A DNA stretch of 64,000 bases from UBA1479 sp963976055. Its GTDB lineage: Bacteria > Pseudomonadota > Alphaproteobacteria > Rhodospirillales > Casp-alpha2. The notes under the pieces were generated by a model, which saw nothing but the letters and a program-made list of their open reading frames with translations, made no database searches and was not told the origin of the DNA. This document shows positions 1-7,672 of this stretch, piece after piece. The DNA lies in the NCBI GenBank assembly GCA_963976055.1, contig CAXBJB010000009.1, forward strand, positions 1 through 64,000, written 5' to 3'. The position numbers and the translations under genes are program-made. Positions within the stretch are counted from its first letter, which is position 1; each line of letters starts with the position of its first letter.

Positions 1-70
1 CAGCTCAGACAATGGGTTAAACGTCATCTCAGGTAATTATCTGGGACAGCCCCTAAACGGAATGTGGGAC

Positions 71-1228
71 ATGGAAGCTCTTCAAGGATTGAAAGTGATT
101 GAACTGGGCCAGTTCGTGGCCGGGCCCTTCGCAGCCAAGACGTTGGCTGATTTCGGCGCCGACGTGATCAAGGTCGAGGCGGCCGGGGCCGGCGACGGCT
201 TGCGAAAATGGCGCATCGTGCAGGATGGCACCTCGCTGTGGTGGGAGATCCAGTCGCGCAACAAGCGTTCGGTCTGTCTTGACCTGAAGTCCCCGGAAGA
301 TCGTGACGTGGTTCTAGCACTGGCCAAGGAAGCCGACGTGGTGATCGAGAACTTCAAGCCGGGCACCCTGGAGAAATGGGGCCTGGGTTGGGACGACCTT
401 CACGCCATCAACTCCAAGCTGGTCATGCTGCGGATTTCCGGCTTCGGCCAGACGGGCCCCTACAAGGACAAGCCCGGCTTCGGCGTGCTGGGCGAATCCA
501 TGGGCGGGCTGCGCTACATCACCGGCGAACCGGGCCGCGTGCCGGTGCGGGTCGGCATTTCCATCGGCGACACCCTGGCCTCCATGCACGGGGTGATGGG
601 CCTGATGTTCGCCCTGCACCATGTCAACGTGAACGGCGGCGAGGGCCAGGTGGTTGATGTCGCCCTCTACGAATCCGTGTTCAACGTGATGGAAAGCACC
701 CTGACGGAATACACCTCCGCCGGGGTCGTGCGCGAGCGCACGGGCAGCGCCCTGCCGGGTATCGTGCCGACCAACGCCTATCTCTGTAAGGACGAGCAAT
801 ACGTCCTGATCGCCGGCAACGGCGACAGCATCTTCCAGCGCCTGATGACCGAGATGGGCCGCCAGGACCTGGCCGACGACCCGGAACTGAAGCACAACGA
901 CGGCCGCTCGCGGCATGTGGAGAGGATCGACGCGGCGATCCAGGAATGGGCCGCGACCATGACCTGCGACGAGGTTATTGCGCGGCTTGACGCCGTCTCC
1001 GTCCCCGTCGGCAAGACCTATACCATCGCCGATATCGTCGAGGACCCCCAGTACCAGGCGCGCGAGATGATCCTGGATACGGTGACCTCCCACGGTAGAC
1101 CCATGAAGACGCCGGGCATCGTGCCGAAGCTGAGCGCCACGCCGGGCCGGGTGAAGCATCCCGCGCCGACCCTGGGCCAGCATACGGACGACCTGAAGCA
1201 GCCGGGCTGGCCCCGTCGCAGGGATTGA
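71..1228 (+). CDS. CaiB/BaiF family CoA-transferase (class III)
   Basis: Class III CoA-transferases move CoA between carboxylic acids in the cytoplasm. The 385-residue protein opens with LKVIELGQFVAGPFA and continues GADVIKVEAAGAGD, the usual N-terminal family signature, then DLKSPEDRDVV and VVIENFKPG. The Asp in GISIGDTLASMHG is the expected acyl-carrier nucleophile. An ATG at 62 would add three residues; 71 (MEALQG) is preferred because family members start close to this motif. It is followed 35 bp later by an SDR gene on the same strand, so the two may form a catabolic operon for an acyl-CoA. The substrate cannot be told; family assignment is very secure. Confidence 0.93.
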   Translation: MEALQGLKVIELGQFVAGPFAAKTLADFGADVIKVEAAGAGDGLRKWRIVQDGTSLWWEIQSRNKRSVCLDLKSPEDRDVVLALAKEADVVIENFKPGTLEKWGLGWDDLHAINSKLVMLRISGFGQTGPYKDKPGFGVLGESMGGLRYITGEPGRVPVRVGISIGDTLASMHGVMGLMFALHHVNVNGGEGQVVDVALYESVFNVMESTLTEYTSAGVVRERTGSALPGIVPTNAYLCKDEQYVLIAGNGDSIFQRLMTEMGRQDLADDPELKHNDGRSRHVERIDAAIQEWAATMTCDEVIARLDAVSVPVGKTYTIADIVEDPQYQAREMILDTVTSHGRPMKTPGIVPKLSATPGRVKHPAPTLGQHTDDLKQPGWPRRRD

Positions 1229-1263
1229 GCGTGCCCGGCATACGCACAGCAGACGAGGAACAG

Positions 1264-2064
1264 ATGGGAAAGCTCCAAGGAAAAGTCGCGATTATTACCG
1301 GATCGACCGGCGGCATCGGCCTGGGCGTCGCACGCCGCTTCGCGGCCGAGGGGGCGACGGTCGTCGTCTCCGGCCGGTCGGAAGAAAAAGGCCGGATGGT
1401 CGTCGAGGCCCTACGGAAAGACGGCGGGGCAGCCGACTTCGTCGCCGCCGATGTGCAGTCGAAGGCCGATATGGACGCCCTGGCGGCCCATGCGGTGCGG
1501 GCGCACGGCCAAATCGACGTGCTGGTCGCCAGTGCCTCCGGCGTGCCGTCCGAGGACACCAACGACCCAAGCGTTCGTGGCATCTTCAACGAGATCGACG
1601 TCGCCACCGTGACCGAGGTCGTCTCCCGCGCGACGGCGGCGAAGCTGCTGCCGCTGCACGCGGTCCTGCCCCATATGATCGCGCGCGAAAGCGGCAGTTG
1701 CATGTTCGTCACGTCGGAAGGCGGGCGGGTGCCGACGGCGGGTCAGACCACCGTCGCACTTTATGCCGGCGGGCTGGTGATGGCGACCAAGGTGATCGGC
1801 AAGGAGATGGCCCGCCACAAGGTGCGGGTCAACTGCATCGCCGTGACCCTGATTGGGCAATCGCCGTCCTGGGACGGCTTCGAGGGCAAGATCGAAATGA
1901 CCGACCTGCACCGGGCGCAATACGCCCGCATCCAGCAACGGGCGCCGTTAGGCATCGCCAATCCCGAGGATATCGGCGGCGTCGCGACCTTCCTGGCGTC
2001 GGAGGATTCGGCCTATCTCACCGGATCGACCATCAGCCCGACCGGCGGTTTGACCTTTCACTGA
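1264..2064 (+). CDS. SDR family oxidoreductase with altered active site
   Basis: Short-chain dehydrogenase/reductase fold, 266 aa. The Rossmann glycine motif TGSTGGIGLGVARRF and the NADP-type SGRSEEKG strand end are clear. The start at 1264 is chosen over the in-frame codon at 1225 because GAGGAA lies just upstream and MGKLQGKVAIITG is a typical SDR start. The usual YxxxK catalytic pair reads YAGGL (about residue 161), so Tyr is present but the Lys position is Leu, and the region before it (FVTSEGGRVPTAG) keeps a Ser. It is probably co-transcribed with the CoA-transferase upstream. It may be a divergent SDR with a relaxed or different chemistry; substrate unknown. Confidence 0.85.
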   Translation: MGKLQGKVAIITGSTGGIGLGVARRFAAEGATVVVSGRSEEKGRMVVEALRKDGGAADFVAADVQSKADMDALAAHAVRAHGQIDVLVASASGVPSEDTNDPSVRGIFNEIDVATVTEVVSRATAAKLLPLHAVLPHMIARESGSCMFVTSEGGRVPTAGQTTVALYAGGLVMATKVIGKEMARHKVRVNCIAVTLIGQSPSWDGFEGKIEMTDLHRAQYARIQQRAPLGIANPEDIGGVATFLASEDSAYLTGSTISPTGGLTFH

Positions 2065-2094
2065 TCAAGGGCGAGTCACTGATCGAGGGCGGGT
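2059..2094. repeat. 18-bp tandem duplication at a convergent gene junction
   Basis: CACTGATCAAGGGCGAGT at 2059-2076 is followed directly by CACTGATCGAGGGCGGGT at 2077-2094, differing at two positions. The first copy carries the stop codon of the SDR gene and the second abuts the stop codon of the convergent ThDP enzyme gene. Confidence 0.7.
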
Positions 2095-3770
2095 CAGACC
2101 GTCCCGTCGACCACGATTTCCAAAAGGTTCGGCCCCGGGTTGGCGATGGCGTCCTGCAGGGCCGGACGCACGCGGGCCGGGTCGGTGATGCGCTCCGCCG
2201 TCAGGCCCATGCCCTGCGCCACGGCGACGAAGTCGATGGGCGGATCGACGAAGTCCATGGCGATGTAGTTTTCCGACCCGTGGAAGGATTTCAGGCGCTG
2301 CTTGATGATGCGGTAGCCGCCGTTGTTGGCGATCACATAGGTCAGCGGCAGTTTCATGGCCGCCGCCGTCCACAGGGCTTGGATCGAATACATGGCGCTG
2401 CCATCGCCGATCACGGCGACCACGGGGCGGTCGGGCTGGGCGATCTGCACGCCGACGGCGGCCGGCAGGCCCCAGCCGATGCCGCCCGACGCCAGGCCGT
2501 GATAGGCGAAGCGGTCGCGGAACGGGAACAGCTGATCCAGCAGCCGGGCCGAGGTCAGGCCCTCGTTCACGATGATGGCGTTGTCGGGCAGGACGTCGGT
2601 GATCATCTTGGCGAAATGCCGGGGGTCGATGGGCTGCGGCCCGTCGCCGTCGGACAACTCCGCAATCAACTTGGCCCGGCGGGCCGACCAGTTGGTTTTC
2701 GCCAGCGCGGCGATGGACGCCTTGGCGCGGGCGGCATGGGCATCGCCACCGACCTTGACCAGAATGTCGGCCAATGCGGGCAGGGTGGTCTTCATGTCGC
2801 CCAGGGCGGCGATCTCGACTGGATAGTTCTTGGCGATGTCCCATTCGTTGAGGCCGATCTGCACGATCTTCATGCCGTCCGGCAGCGGGTCGATGGGGCT
2901 GTAGACGGACATGGTCAGGGGATCGGTGCCGAGAGCGATCATCAAATCATAGGGCTCGAGCGCCGCGCGTGCCTGTTTCTGCACGCGCTCCAGCGCGCCC
3001 ATGAAGCAGGGATGTTCCGACAGGAACTGCGCGCCGTACGGGGCCGACGACTGGAACACGGGCGCCCCCAGGGCCGTGGCGAACTGGGCGGCTTCAGCCA
3101 GGGCGTCGCTTTTCACCATCTCGTCGCCGACCACGACCACCGGGTTTTCGGCGGCCAGGATGCGCTTTGCCAGGGTTTCCAGAACGTCGTCGTACGGGCG
3201 CACGCGGGTGTCGATGCGCGTCGAATTGCCCAGGTCCAGGCCGGCCTCGTCGTTCAGAATGTCGCCCGGCAAGGACAGGAACACGGGTCCCGTCGGCGGC
3301 GTCATGGCGACCTTGGCGGCGCGGTGGATGATGCGTGGAAGGTCTTCCAGCTGCGTCACCTCGACCGCCCATTTGACCAGGGGCCGCGCCATGGAGACGA
3401 GGTCGCCGTACAGCACTGGCTCGGTCAGGCCGTGGCCCTGTTCCTGCTGCCCGGCGGTCAGGATCATCGGCGTGTTGGTGAACTTGGCGTTGTAGAGGGA
3501 GCCCATGGCGTTGCCCAGGCCGGGCGCGACATGGACGTTGCAGGCGACCAGCTTGCCCGAGGCCCGGGAATAGCCGTCGGCCATGGCGACGACCAGGGAT
3601 TCCTGCAGCCCCAGGACATAGGTCAGGTCCGGATGATCGGCCAAGGCGTGCATGATCGGCAGTTCCGTGGTGCCCGGATTGCCGAACAGGTGGCTGACGC
3701 CTTCCTGCTTCAACAGTTCGAGAAAGGCCGAGCGGCCCCAGATCTTGTTGGCGCTGGTGGTGTTGGTCAT
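2094..3770 (-). CDS. ThDP-dependent decarboxylase, benzoylformate decarboxylase-like
   Basis: A 558-residue ThDP enzyme of the acetolactate synthase/benzoylformate decarboxylase group, expected to decarboxylate or ligate a 2-oxo acid. The PYR domain has VSHLFGNPGTTELP and the conserved Glu in GLQESLVVAMADGYSRASG; the central domain has NPVVVVGDEM; the PP domain has VVAVIGDGSAMYSIQALWTA and ends the GDG-to-NN motif with VIANNGGYRIIKQ, which binds Mg-ThDP. The order matches MdlC-type benzoylformate decarboxylases more than acetolactate synthase. The start at 3770 (MTNTTSANKIWG) is chosen; the longer open frame runs back through the divergent gene. The start lies 30 bp from a TGTATACA palindrome. 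Confidence 0.88.
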   Translation of the reverse strand: MTNTTSANKIWGRSAFLELLKQEGVSHLFGNPGTTELPIMHALADHPDLTYVLGLQESLVVAMADGYSRASGKLVACNVHVAPGLGNAMGSLYNAKFTNTPMILTAGQQEQGHGLTEPVLYGDLVSMARPLVKWAVEVTQLEDLPRIIHRAAKVAMTPPTGPVFLSLPGDILNDEAGLDLGNSTRIDTRVRPYDDVLETLAKRILAAENPVVVVGDEMVKSDALAEAAQFATALGAPVFQSSAPYGAQFLSEHPCFMGALERVQKQARAALEPYDLMIALGTDPLTMSVYSPIDPLPDGMKIVQIGLNEWDIAKNYPVEIAALGDMKTTLPALADILVKVGGDAHAARAKASIAALAKTNWSARRAKLIAELSDGDGPQPIDPRHFAKMITDVLPDNAIIVNEGLTSARLLDQLFPFRDRFAYHGLASGGIGWGLPAAVGVQIAQPDRPVVAVIGDGSAMYSIQALWTAAAMKLPLTYVIANNGGYRIIKQRLKSFHGSENYIAMDFVDPPIDFVAVAQGMGLTAERITDPARVRPALQDAIANPGPNLLEIVVDGTV

Positions 3771-3798
3771 GGTGGTCTCTGCCTCGGCTGGGGGTGAA

Positions 3799-3810
3799 AC
3801 TGTATACAAT
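3799..3810. promoter_or_regulatory. Putative GntR/FCD-type operator (TGTATACA palindrome)
   Basis: ACTGTATACAAT, core TGTATACA at 3801-3808, sits between the ThDP decarboxylase (minus, start 3770) and the UbiX-like gene (plus, start 3906). The same core recurs upstream of four other catabolic units in this window. TACAAT within it could serve as a -10 for the plus-strand gene. Operator identity is inferred from sequence recurrence and symmetry. Confidence 0.6.
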
Positions 3811-3905
3811 CCGGTCTGCGCACAAAGTAACGCGCCCGGCCCGGCGGTCAATCGGGATTTGCGCAAACGATGGACAAATGCGGTGGTGAACCCCAAATTG
3901 CCCCC

Positions 3906-4514
3906 ATGTCGAATGAACGCAAACGCATCCTGATTGCCATCACCGGCGCGTCTGGCGCGGTCTATGGCCTGCGCCTCCTGGAAATGCTGGCGGAGACGCC
4001 TGGAATTGAAAGCCATTTGGTGATTTCCAAGGCCGGGCGGCTGACCATTTCCGCCGAGCTTGACCGTGACGCGGCCGAGATCGAGGCCCTGGCCGATGTC
4101 GTGCATTTGGCGGGCAACGTCGGCGCCCCCGTGTCCTCGGGCTCGTTTCACCTGGACGCCATGATCGTCGCCCCCTGTTCCGTGAAGACGGCGTCCAACA
4201 TCGCCTACGGCAACACGGGCGATTTGATCACCCGGGCGGCCGACGTGATGCTGAAGGAACGCCGGACCCTGGTCCTGGCCGTGCGCGAAACGCCGCTGCA
4301 TGCCGGGCATCTGGAAACCCTGACCAAGCTGGCGACCCTGGGTGCGGTGATCTTCCCGCCCGTGCCGGCGTTCTATCAAAAACCCCAGGCGATCAGCGAT
4401 CTGATCGATCAGACCTGCATGCGCCTGTTGGATCAGGCGGGCGTGCATCTGGATACGGCTCCTCGCTGGGGTGAGGCCGGGGGCATCGCGGCGATCGGCG
4501 GCGACAAATCGTGA
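3906..4514 (+). CDS. UbiX/Pad1-family flavin prenyltransferase-like protein
   Basis: Family members prenylate FMN to make the cofactor of UbiD decarboxylases. The 202-aa protein has the FMN-binding start IAITGASGAVYGLRLLE, the segment APVSSGSFHLDAMIVAPCS, then KTASNIAYG and the C-terminal LVLAVRETPLHAGHLETL and PPVPAFYQKP signatures, all as in UbiX. ATG 3906 (MSNERKRILIAITG) is preferred over the in-frame 3870. No UbiD partner is present in the window. It shares an intergenic region and a putative operator with the ThDP decarboxylase, and its stop overlaps the start of the secreted cysteine-rich protein, so it may serve a specific catabolic decarboxylation rather than ubiquinone synthesis. 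Confidence 0.85.
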   Translation: MSNERKRILIAITGASGAVYGLRLLEMLAETPGIESHLVISKAGRLTISAELDRDAAEIEALADVVHLAGNVGAPVSSGSFHLDAMIVAPCSVKTASNIAYGNTGDLITRAADVMLKERRTLVLAVRETPLHAGHLETLTKLATLGAVIFPPVPAFYQKPQAISDLIDQTCMRLLDQAGVHLDTAPRWGEAGGIAAIGGDKS

Positions 4515-5293
4515 CCGGAACATCAAAGGGACGGACGGCCTTGCGGATACTCGTCGCGTTTTTCGGCTTCATGGCCTGCCTGCACCTGAACACGGCGCGG
4601 GTGGCGGCCTACGATCTGGGCGATTTCGACTGGTGCTTCAACACCATGCCCAAGGTCTACGACCGGGCGTTCGAGGCCTGCGTCGACGCCAACTGCATGC
4701 GGGTCAGCAACAAGAAGGTGTCCCAAAAGCGGGGCTGTTACCAGACCTGCAAGGGGGAGGCCGTCGATGCCTGCCTGAGCCAGCGGGCCCAGGGACCGTC
4801 ACCCAAGATCGTCACGCGCCCCGCACCGTCAACGCCTGCGGCGGTCAGGGAAACAGCCTCCCCCGCTCCCAATTCAGCCGCGCCCGAAAGCGCCGCCGCG
4901 TCGCCGCCGGCTCCGGTGCAGGGCGAACGGGAGGGCTTCTTTTCCCGTCTTTTCGTCGGCGTCGGCGGTGAACCGGGCCAGCCGGCAGCGGCCGCACAGC
5001 CCGCTGCCACTTCCGGCGCGGCACCGGCCCAAACACCTGAAGGCGAAGGCAAGCGCGACGGCTTCTTCACGCGCATCGCCAAGGGCCTCAACGAGGGCAT
5101 CACGGACGGCTTCGACACCGATTACAACTGGTGCCGCGACCATTCGGGCGGACATTTCCAGGATCTGCTGCAGGACTGCACGCGCGGTTGCCTCGCGGGC
5201 CCATCCGGCAGCGCCAACAAACGCCAGGGCTGCATCCAGTCCTGCCGGTCCAGTTCCGTGCGCGCCTGCATCGCCAAGCGGGACGGGAAATAG
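4511..5293 (+). CDS. Secreted protein with duplicated six-cysteine module
   Basis: I do not recognise this family. The 260-aa product begins at GTG 4511, overlapping the previous stop (GTGA), which implies translational coupling. A hydrophobic stretch LRILVAFFGFMACL with following A-rich segment looks like a signal peptide. Two cysteine modules flank a Pro/Ala-rich linker: residues 41-88 (Cys 42, 57, 62, 76, 80, 88) and 207-253 (Cys 208, 223, 227, 241, 245, 253). Both start with Trp-Cys, contain a KRGC or KRQGC turn followed by a second Cys four residues on, and have nearly identical spacing. The linker itself holds two copies of a GFF(S/T)R motif. Disulfide-bonded periplasmic or secreted domains are likely. 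Confidence 0.75.
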   Translation: MTGTSKGRTALRILVAFFGFMACLHLNTARVAAYDLGDFDWCFNTMPKVYDRAFEACVDANCMRVSNKKVSQKRGCYQTCKGEAVDACLSQRAQGPSPKIVTRPAPSTPAAVRETASPAPNSAAPESAAASPPAPVQGEREGFFSRLFVGVGGEPGQPAAAAQPAATSGAAPAQTPEGEGKRDGFFTRIAKGLNEGITDGFDTDYNWCRDHSGGHFQDLLQDCTRGCLAGPSGSANKRQGCIQSCRSSSVRACIAKRDGK

Positions 5294-5305
5294 GTCGCTT
5301 TCCCT

Positions 5306-6205
5306 CTAGAACCGATGGACGTCCTTCGCCACGGCATAGGTGTTGGCGTAGGCCTGGACCGACAGCTCGATGGGGTCGGCATAGCCGCCACCTAGGCCCA
5401 GGGACACGGGAATGCCGCGCGATCGGCATTCCGTGAGGACCAGGCGGTCGCGCTTGGCGAGGCCGTCCAGGGTCAGGGCGAGGCGGCCGAGCCGGTCTTC
5501 GGCCAAGGGATCGACCCCCGCCTGATAGAGCACCAAGTCGGGGCGGAAATCGAACACGGCGGGCAGGTGGTCGGCGAGGGCCTTGAGGTAGGCCGTGTCC
5601 TCCGTGCCGTCGGGCAGGTCCACGTCCAGGTCCGAGGCGACCCGGTGGTGGGGGAAGTTCTTTGCCCCCTGCATGGAGAACACGAAGACGTCCGGATGGC
5701 CGACCAGAATGGCGGCGTTGCCGTCGCCCTGATGGACGTCCAGGTCGATGACGGCGATGCGCGTCGCCCAGCCCTCGGCCAGGACCTTCAGCGCCGCGAT
5801 CGCGAAATCGTTGAAGATGCAGTAGCCCGCGCCGAAATCGCGATGGGCGTGGTGGGTGCCGCCGGCAAGTTGGCCGGACAGGCCGAATTCCAGCGCCGCC
5901 TCCGCCGCCGCCACGGCCCCGCCCATGGTCGCGGTGACGCGGTCGACCAGATTGCGGCTCCACGGCAGGCCGATGCGGCGTTGCGCCTCGGCGTCCAGGC
6001 GGCCGTCGCGCACCGCCGCCATGTATTCCGCGTCATGGGCGCGGGCGATGTCCGCTGTCTCGGCCAGGGGCGAGGGATGGATACGGTCCGCGGCCAGGAT
6101 GCCGTCGCGCACCAGCTGTTCGCGCAGCAGGACATACTTCCGTCCCGGAAAGCTGTGGCCGTCGGGCAGGGGGATGACAAACCGGTCGGAGGTGAAGAAC
6201 CGCAT
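5306..6205 (-). CDS. Histone deacetylase/AcuC-family deacetylase
   Basis: Zn-dependent deacetylase fold of the arginase/HDAC superfamily, 299 aa, cytoplasmic. Visible active-site elements are GTHHAHRDFGAGYC (tandem His), AVIDLDVHQGDGNAAI (metal Asp and His), and YQAGVDPLAEDRLG (second metal Asp), with LGGGYAD near the end. Bacterial members act on acetyl-lysine, acetylated polyamines or acetoin-related substrates; the substrate here is unknown. It converges with the upstream secreted-protein gene (12 bp apart) and is divergent from the MFS transporter. Confidence 0.9.
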   Translation of the reverse strand: MRFFTSDRFVIPLPDGHSFPGRKYVLLREQLVRDGILAADRIHPSPLAETADIARAHDAEYMAAVRDGRLDAEAQRRIGLPWSRNLVDRVTATMGGAVAAAEAALEFGLSGQLAGGTHHAHRDFGAGYCIFNDFAIAALKVLAEGWATRIAVIDLDVHQGDGNAAILVGHPDVFVFSMQGAKNFPHHRVASDLDVDLPDGTEDTAYLKALADHLPAVFDFRPDLVLYQAGVDPLAEDRLGRLALTLDGLAKRDRLVLTECRSRGIPVSLGLGGGYADPIELSVQAYANTYAVAKDVHRF

Positions 6206-6327
6206 GGATCGGGAGTCTAGCCTGCGACTTGATGGTGAGAAACCGCTTTGACGCGGCGGTTCGGGCGCATTACCACTTGTGCTTCCGTTGCGGCCGGACC
6301 CCCGACGCAGAGACCAAGGACCACACG

Positions 6328-7614
6328 ATGTCGGCGACCCGGCTTATTTTCGCTGTCTTCATGGCGCAACTTCTGGCACAGATCGGCGCCTATACGGTGC
6401 CGGCATTGCTGCCCATTTTCATTTCTGAATGGCAATTGACCAATACGGAGGCCGGATGGCTGACGGGCATGTGGGCGGCATCCTACGTCTGCGCCGTGCC
6501 GATCCTGGTCAGCCTGACCGACCGCATCGATCCCCGGCGCCTCTACCTGATCTGCGTGACCCTGACGACCCTGACCCATCTGGGCTACGCCTTTCTGGCC
6601 GAAGGGTTCTGGTCGGCGCTGTTTCTGCGCGCCCTTGCCGGCATGGCCTGGGCCGGCTGCTACATGCCGGGGCTCAAGGTGCTGTCCGACCGGCTGGAGG
6701 GCACGGCCCAGACCCGGGGCGTGTCCTGGCACGCCGCCGGGGTCGGGTTCAGCGGGGCCCTGTCGTTCCTGTTCGCGGGCACCATCGCCAGCTTCGCCCC
6801 CTGGCCCTGGGTGTTCGGCGGGGCCAGCATCTGCACCATGGGTGCGTTCCTGATCATGGCCTTCGCCGTGCCCGGCCAGCCTGCGAAACCGGCCACCGCC
6901 CCGGGCGCGCCGGTGCTCGACCGCCCGCCCTTGTTCGATTTCCGTCCCGTGCTGCGCAATCGCTCTGCCCTGGCCTATGCCATCGGCTACGGCGCCCACT
7001 GCTGGGAGCTGTTCACCCTGCGCTCCTGGGGGGTAACTTTCCTGACCTTCACGGCGGTGGCCTGGGGCGGTGGCGAGGGACTTCTTGCCCCGACCTCCAT
7101 CGCCTTCGCCATGGGCGTTCTCGGCACCTGGTCGAGCGTCGGCGGCAACGAGATGTGCATCCGTTTCGGCCGCCAGCGGGTGGTTCTGGCCGTGATGGCG
7201 GTGGCGATGATCTTCGCGCTGGGCATCGGCTGGGCGGCGGCCGTGGGCTACGGCCTCGCGGTCGCGCTCTGCCTTATGTACAACGTCGCGGTCTATGCGG
7301 ATTCCTCCGCACTCACGGCCGGCACCTCGGGCAGCGCCGAACCGGGCCGCCGGGGCGCCACTCTCGCCGTGCATTCGACCATCGGCTACATCGGCGGTTT
7401 CCTCGGGCCGCTGGTGTTCGGCATCGTGCTCGACCTCGCGGGCGGGGCCGGGGTCACGGGCTGGGTGCTGGCGTTCGGGCATCTGGCGATCATCATGCCC
7501 TTGGGCATCGCGGCCTTTTTGTTCCTGCGGCCCTACGACCTGCCCGGCGACCGGCCAGTGAACGGACTGCGCGACGCGGAAGAGGCAGACAAGGACAAGT
7601 CGAACCCGGCTTGA
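6328..7614 (+). CDS. MFS transporter
   Basis: Major facilitator superfamily permease of 428 aa with about twelve hydrophobic segments. The N-terminal helix contains AQLLAQIGAYTVPALLPIF, and the loop between helices 2 and 3 has a degenerate MFS motif (SLTDRIDPRRLYL). ATG 6328 (MSATRLIF) follows AAGGA and starts at the first membrane helix; the in-frame codon at 6229 would add a soluble extension. Substrate unknown. Divergent from the HDAC-like gene. Confidence 0.88.
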   Translation: MSATRLIFAVFMAQLLAQIGAYTVPALLPIFISEWQLTNTEAGWLTGMWAASYVCAVPILVSLTDRIDPRRLYLICVTLTTLTHLGYAFLAEGFWSALFLRALAGMAWAGCYMPGLKVLSDRLEGTAQTRGVSWHAAGVGFSGALSFLFAGTIASFAPWPWVFGGASICTMGAFLIMAFAVPGQPAKPATAPGAPVLDRPPLFDFRPVLRNRSALAYAIGYGAHCWELFTLRSWGVTFLTFTAVAWGGGEGLLAPTSIAFAMGVLGTWSSVGGNEMCIRFGRQRVVLAVMAVAMIFALGIGWAAAVGYGLAVALCLMYNVAVYADSSALTAGTSGSAEPGRRGATLAVHSTIGYIGGFLGPLVFGIVLDLAGGAGVTGWVLAFGHLAIIMPLGIAAFLFLRPYDLPGDRPVNGLRDAEEADKDKSNPA

Positions 7615-7672
7615 TGTCCGCCCGCAGGGCGCTATCCTCGAGATTCCTTCAACGTTGATCGTGTGCGTATCC

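Noticed and set aside
3771..4526. N-terminal extension of the ThDP enzyme to 4526
   Set aside because: The extra part overlaps the UbiX-like gene on the other strand and has no ThDP-family sequence; MTNTTSANKIWG at 3770 is the natural start.
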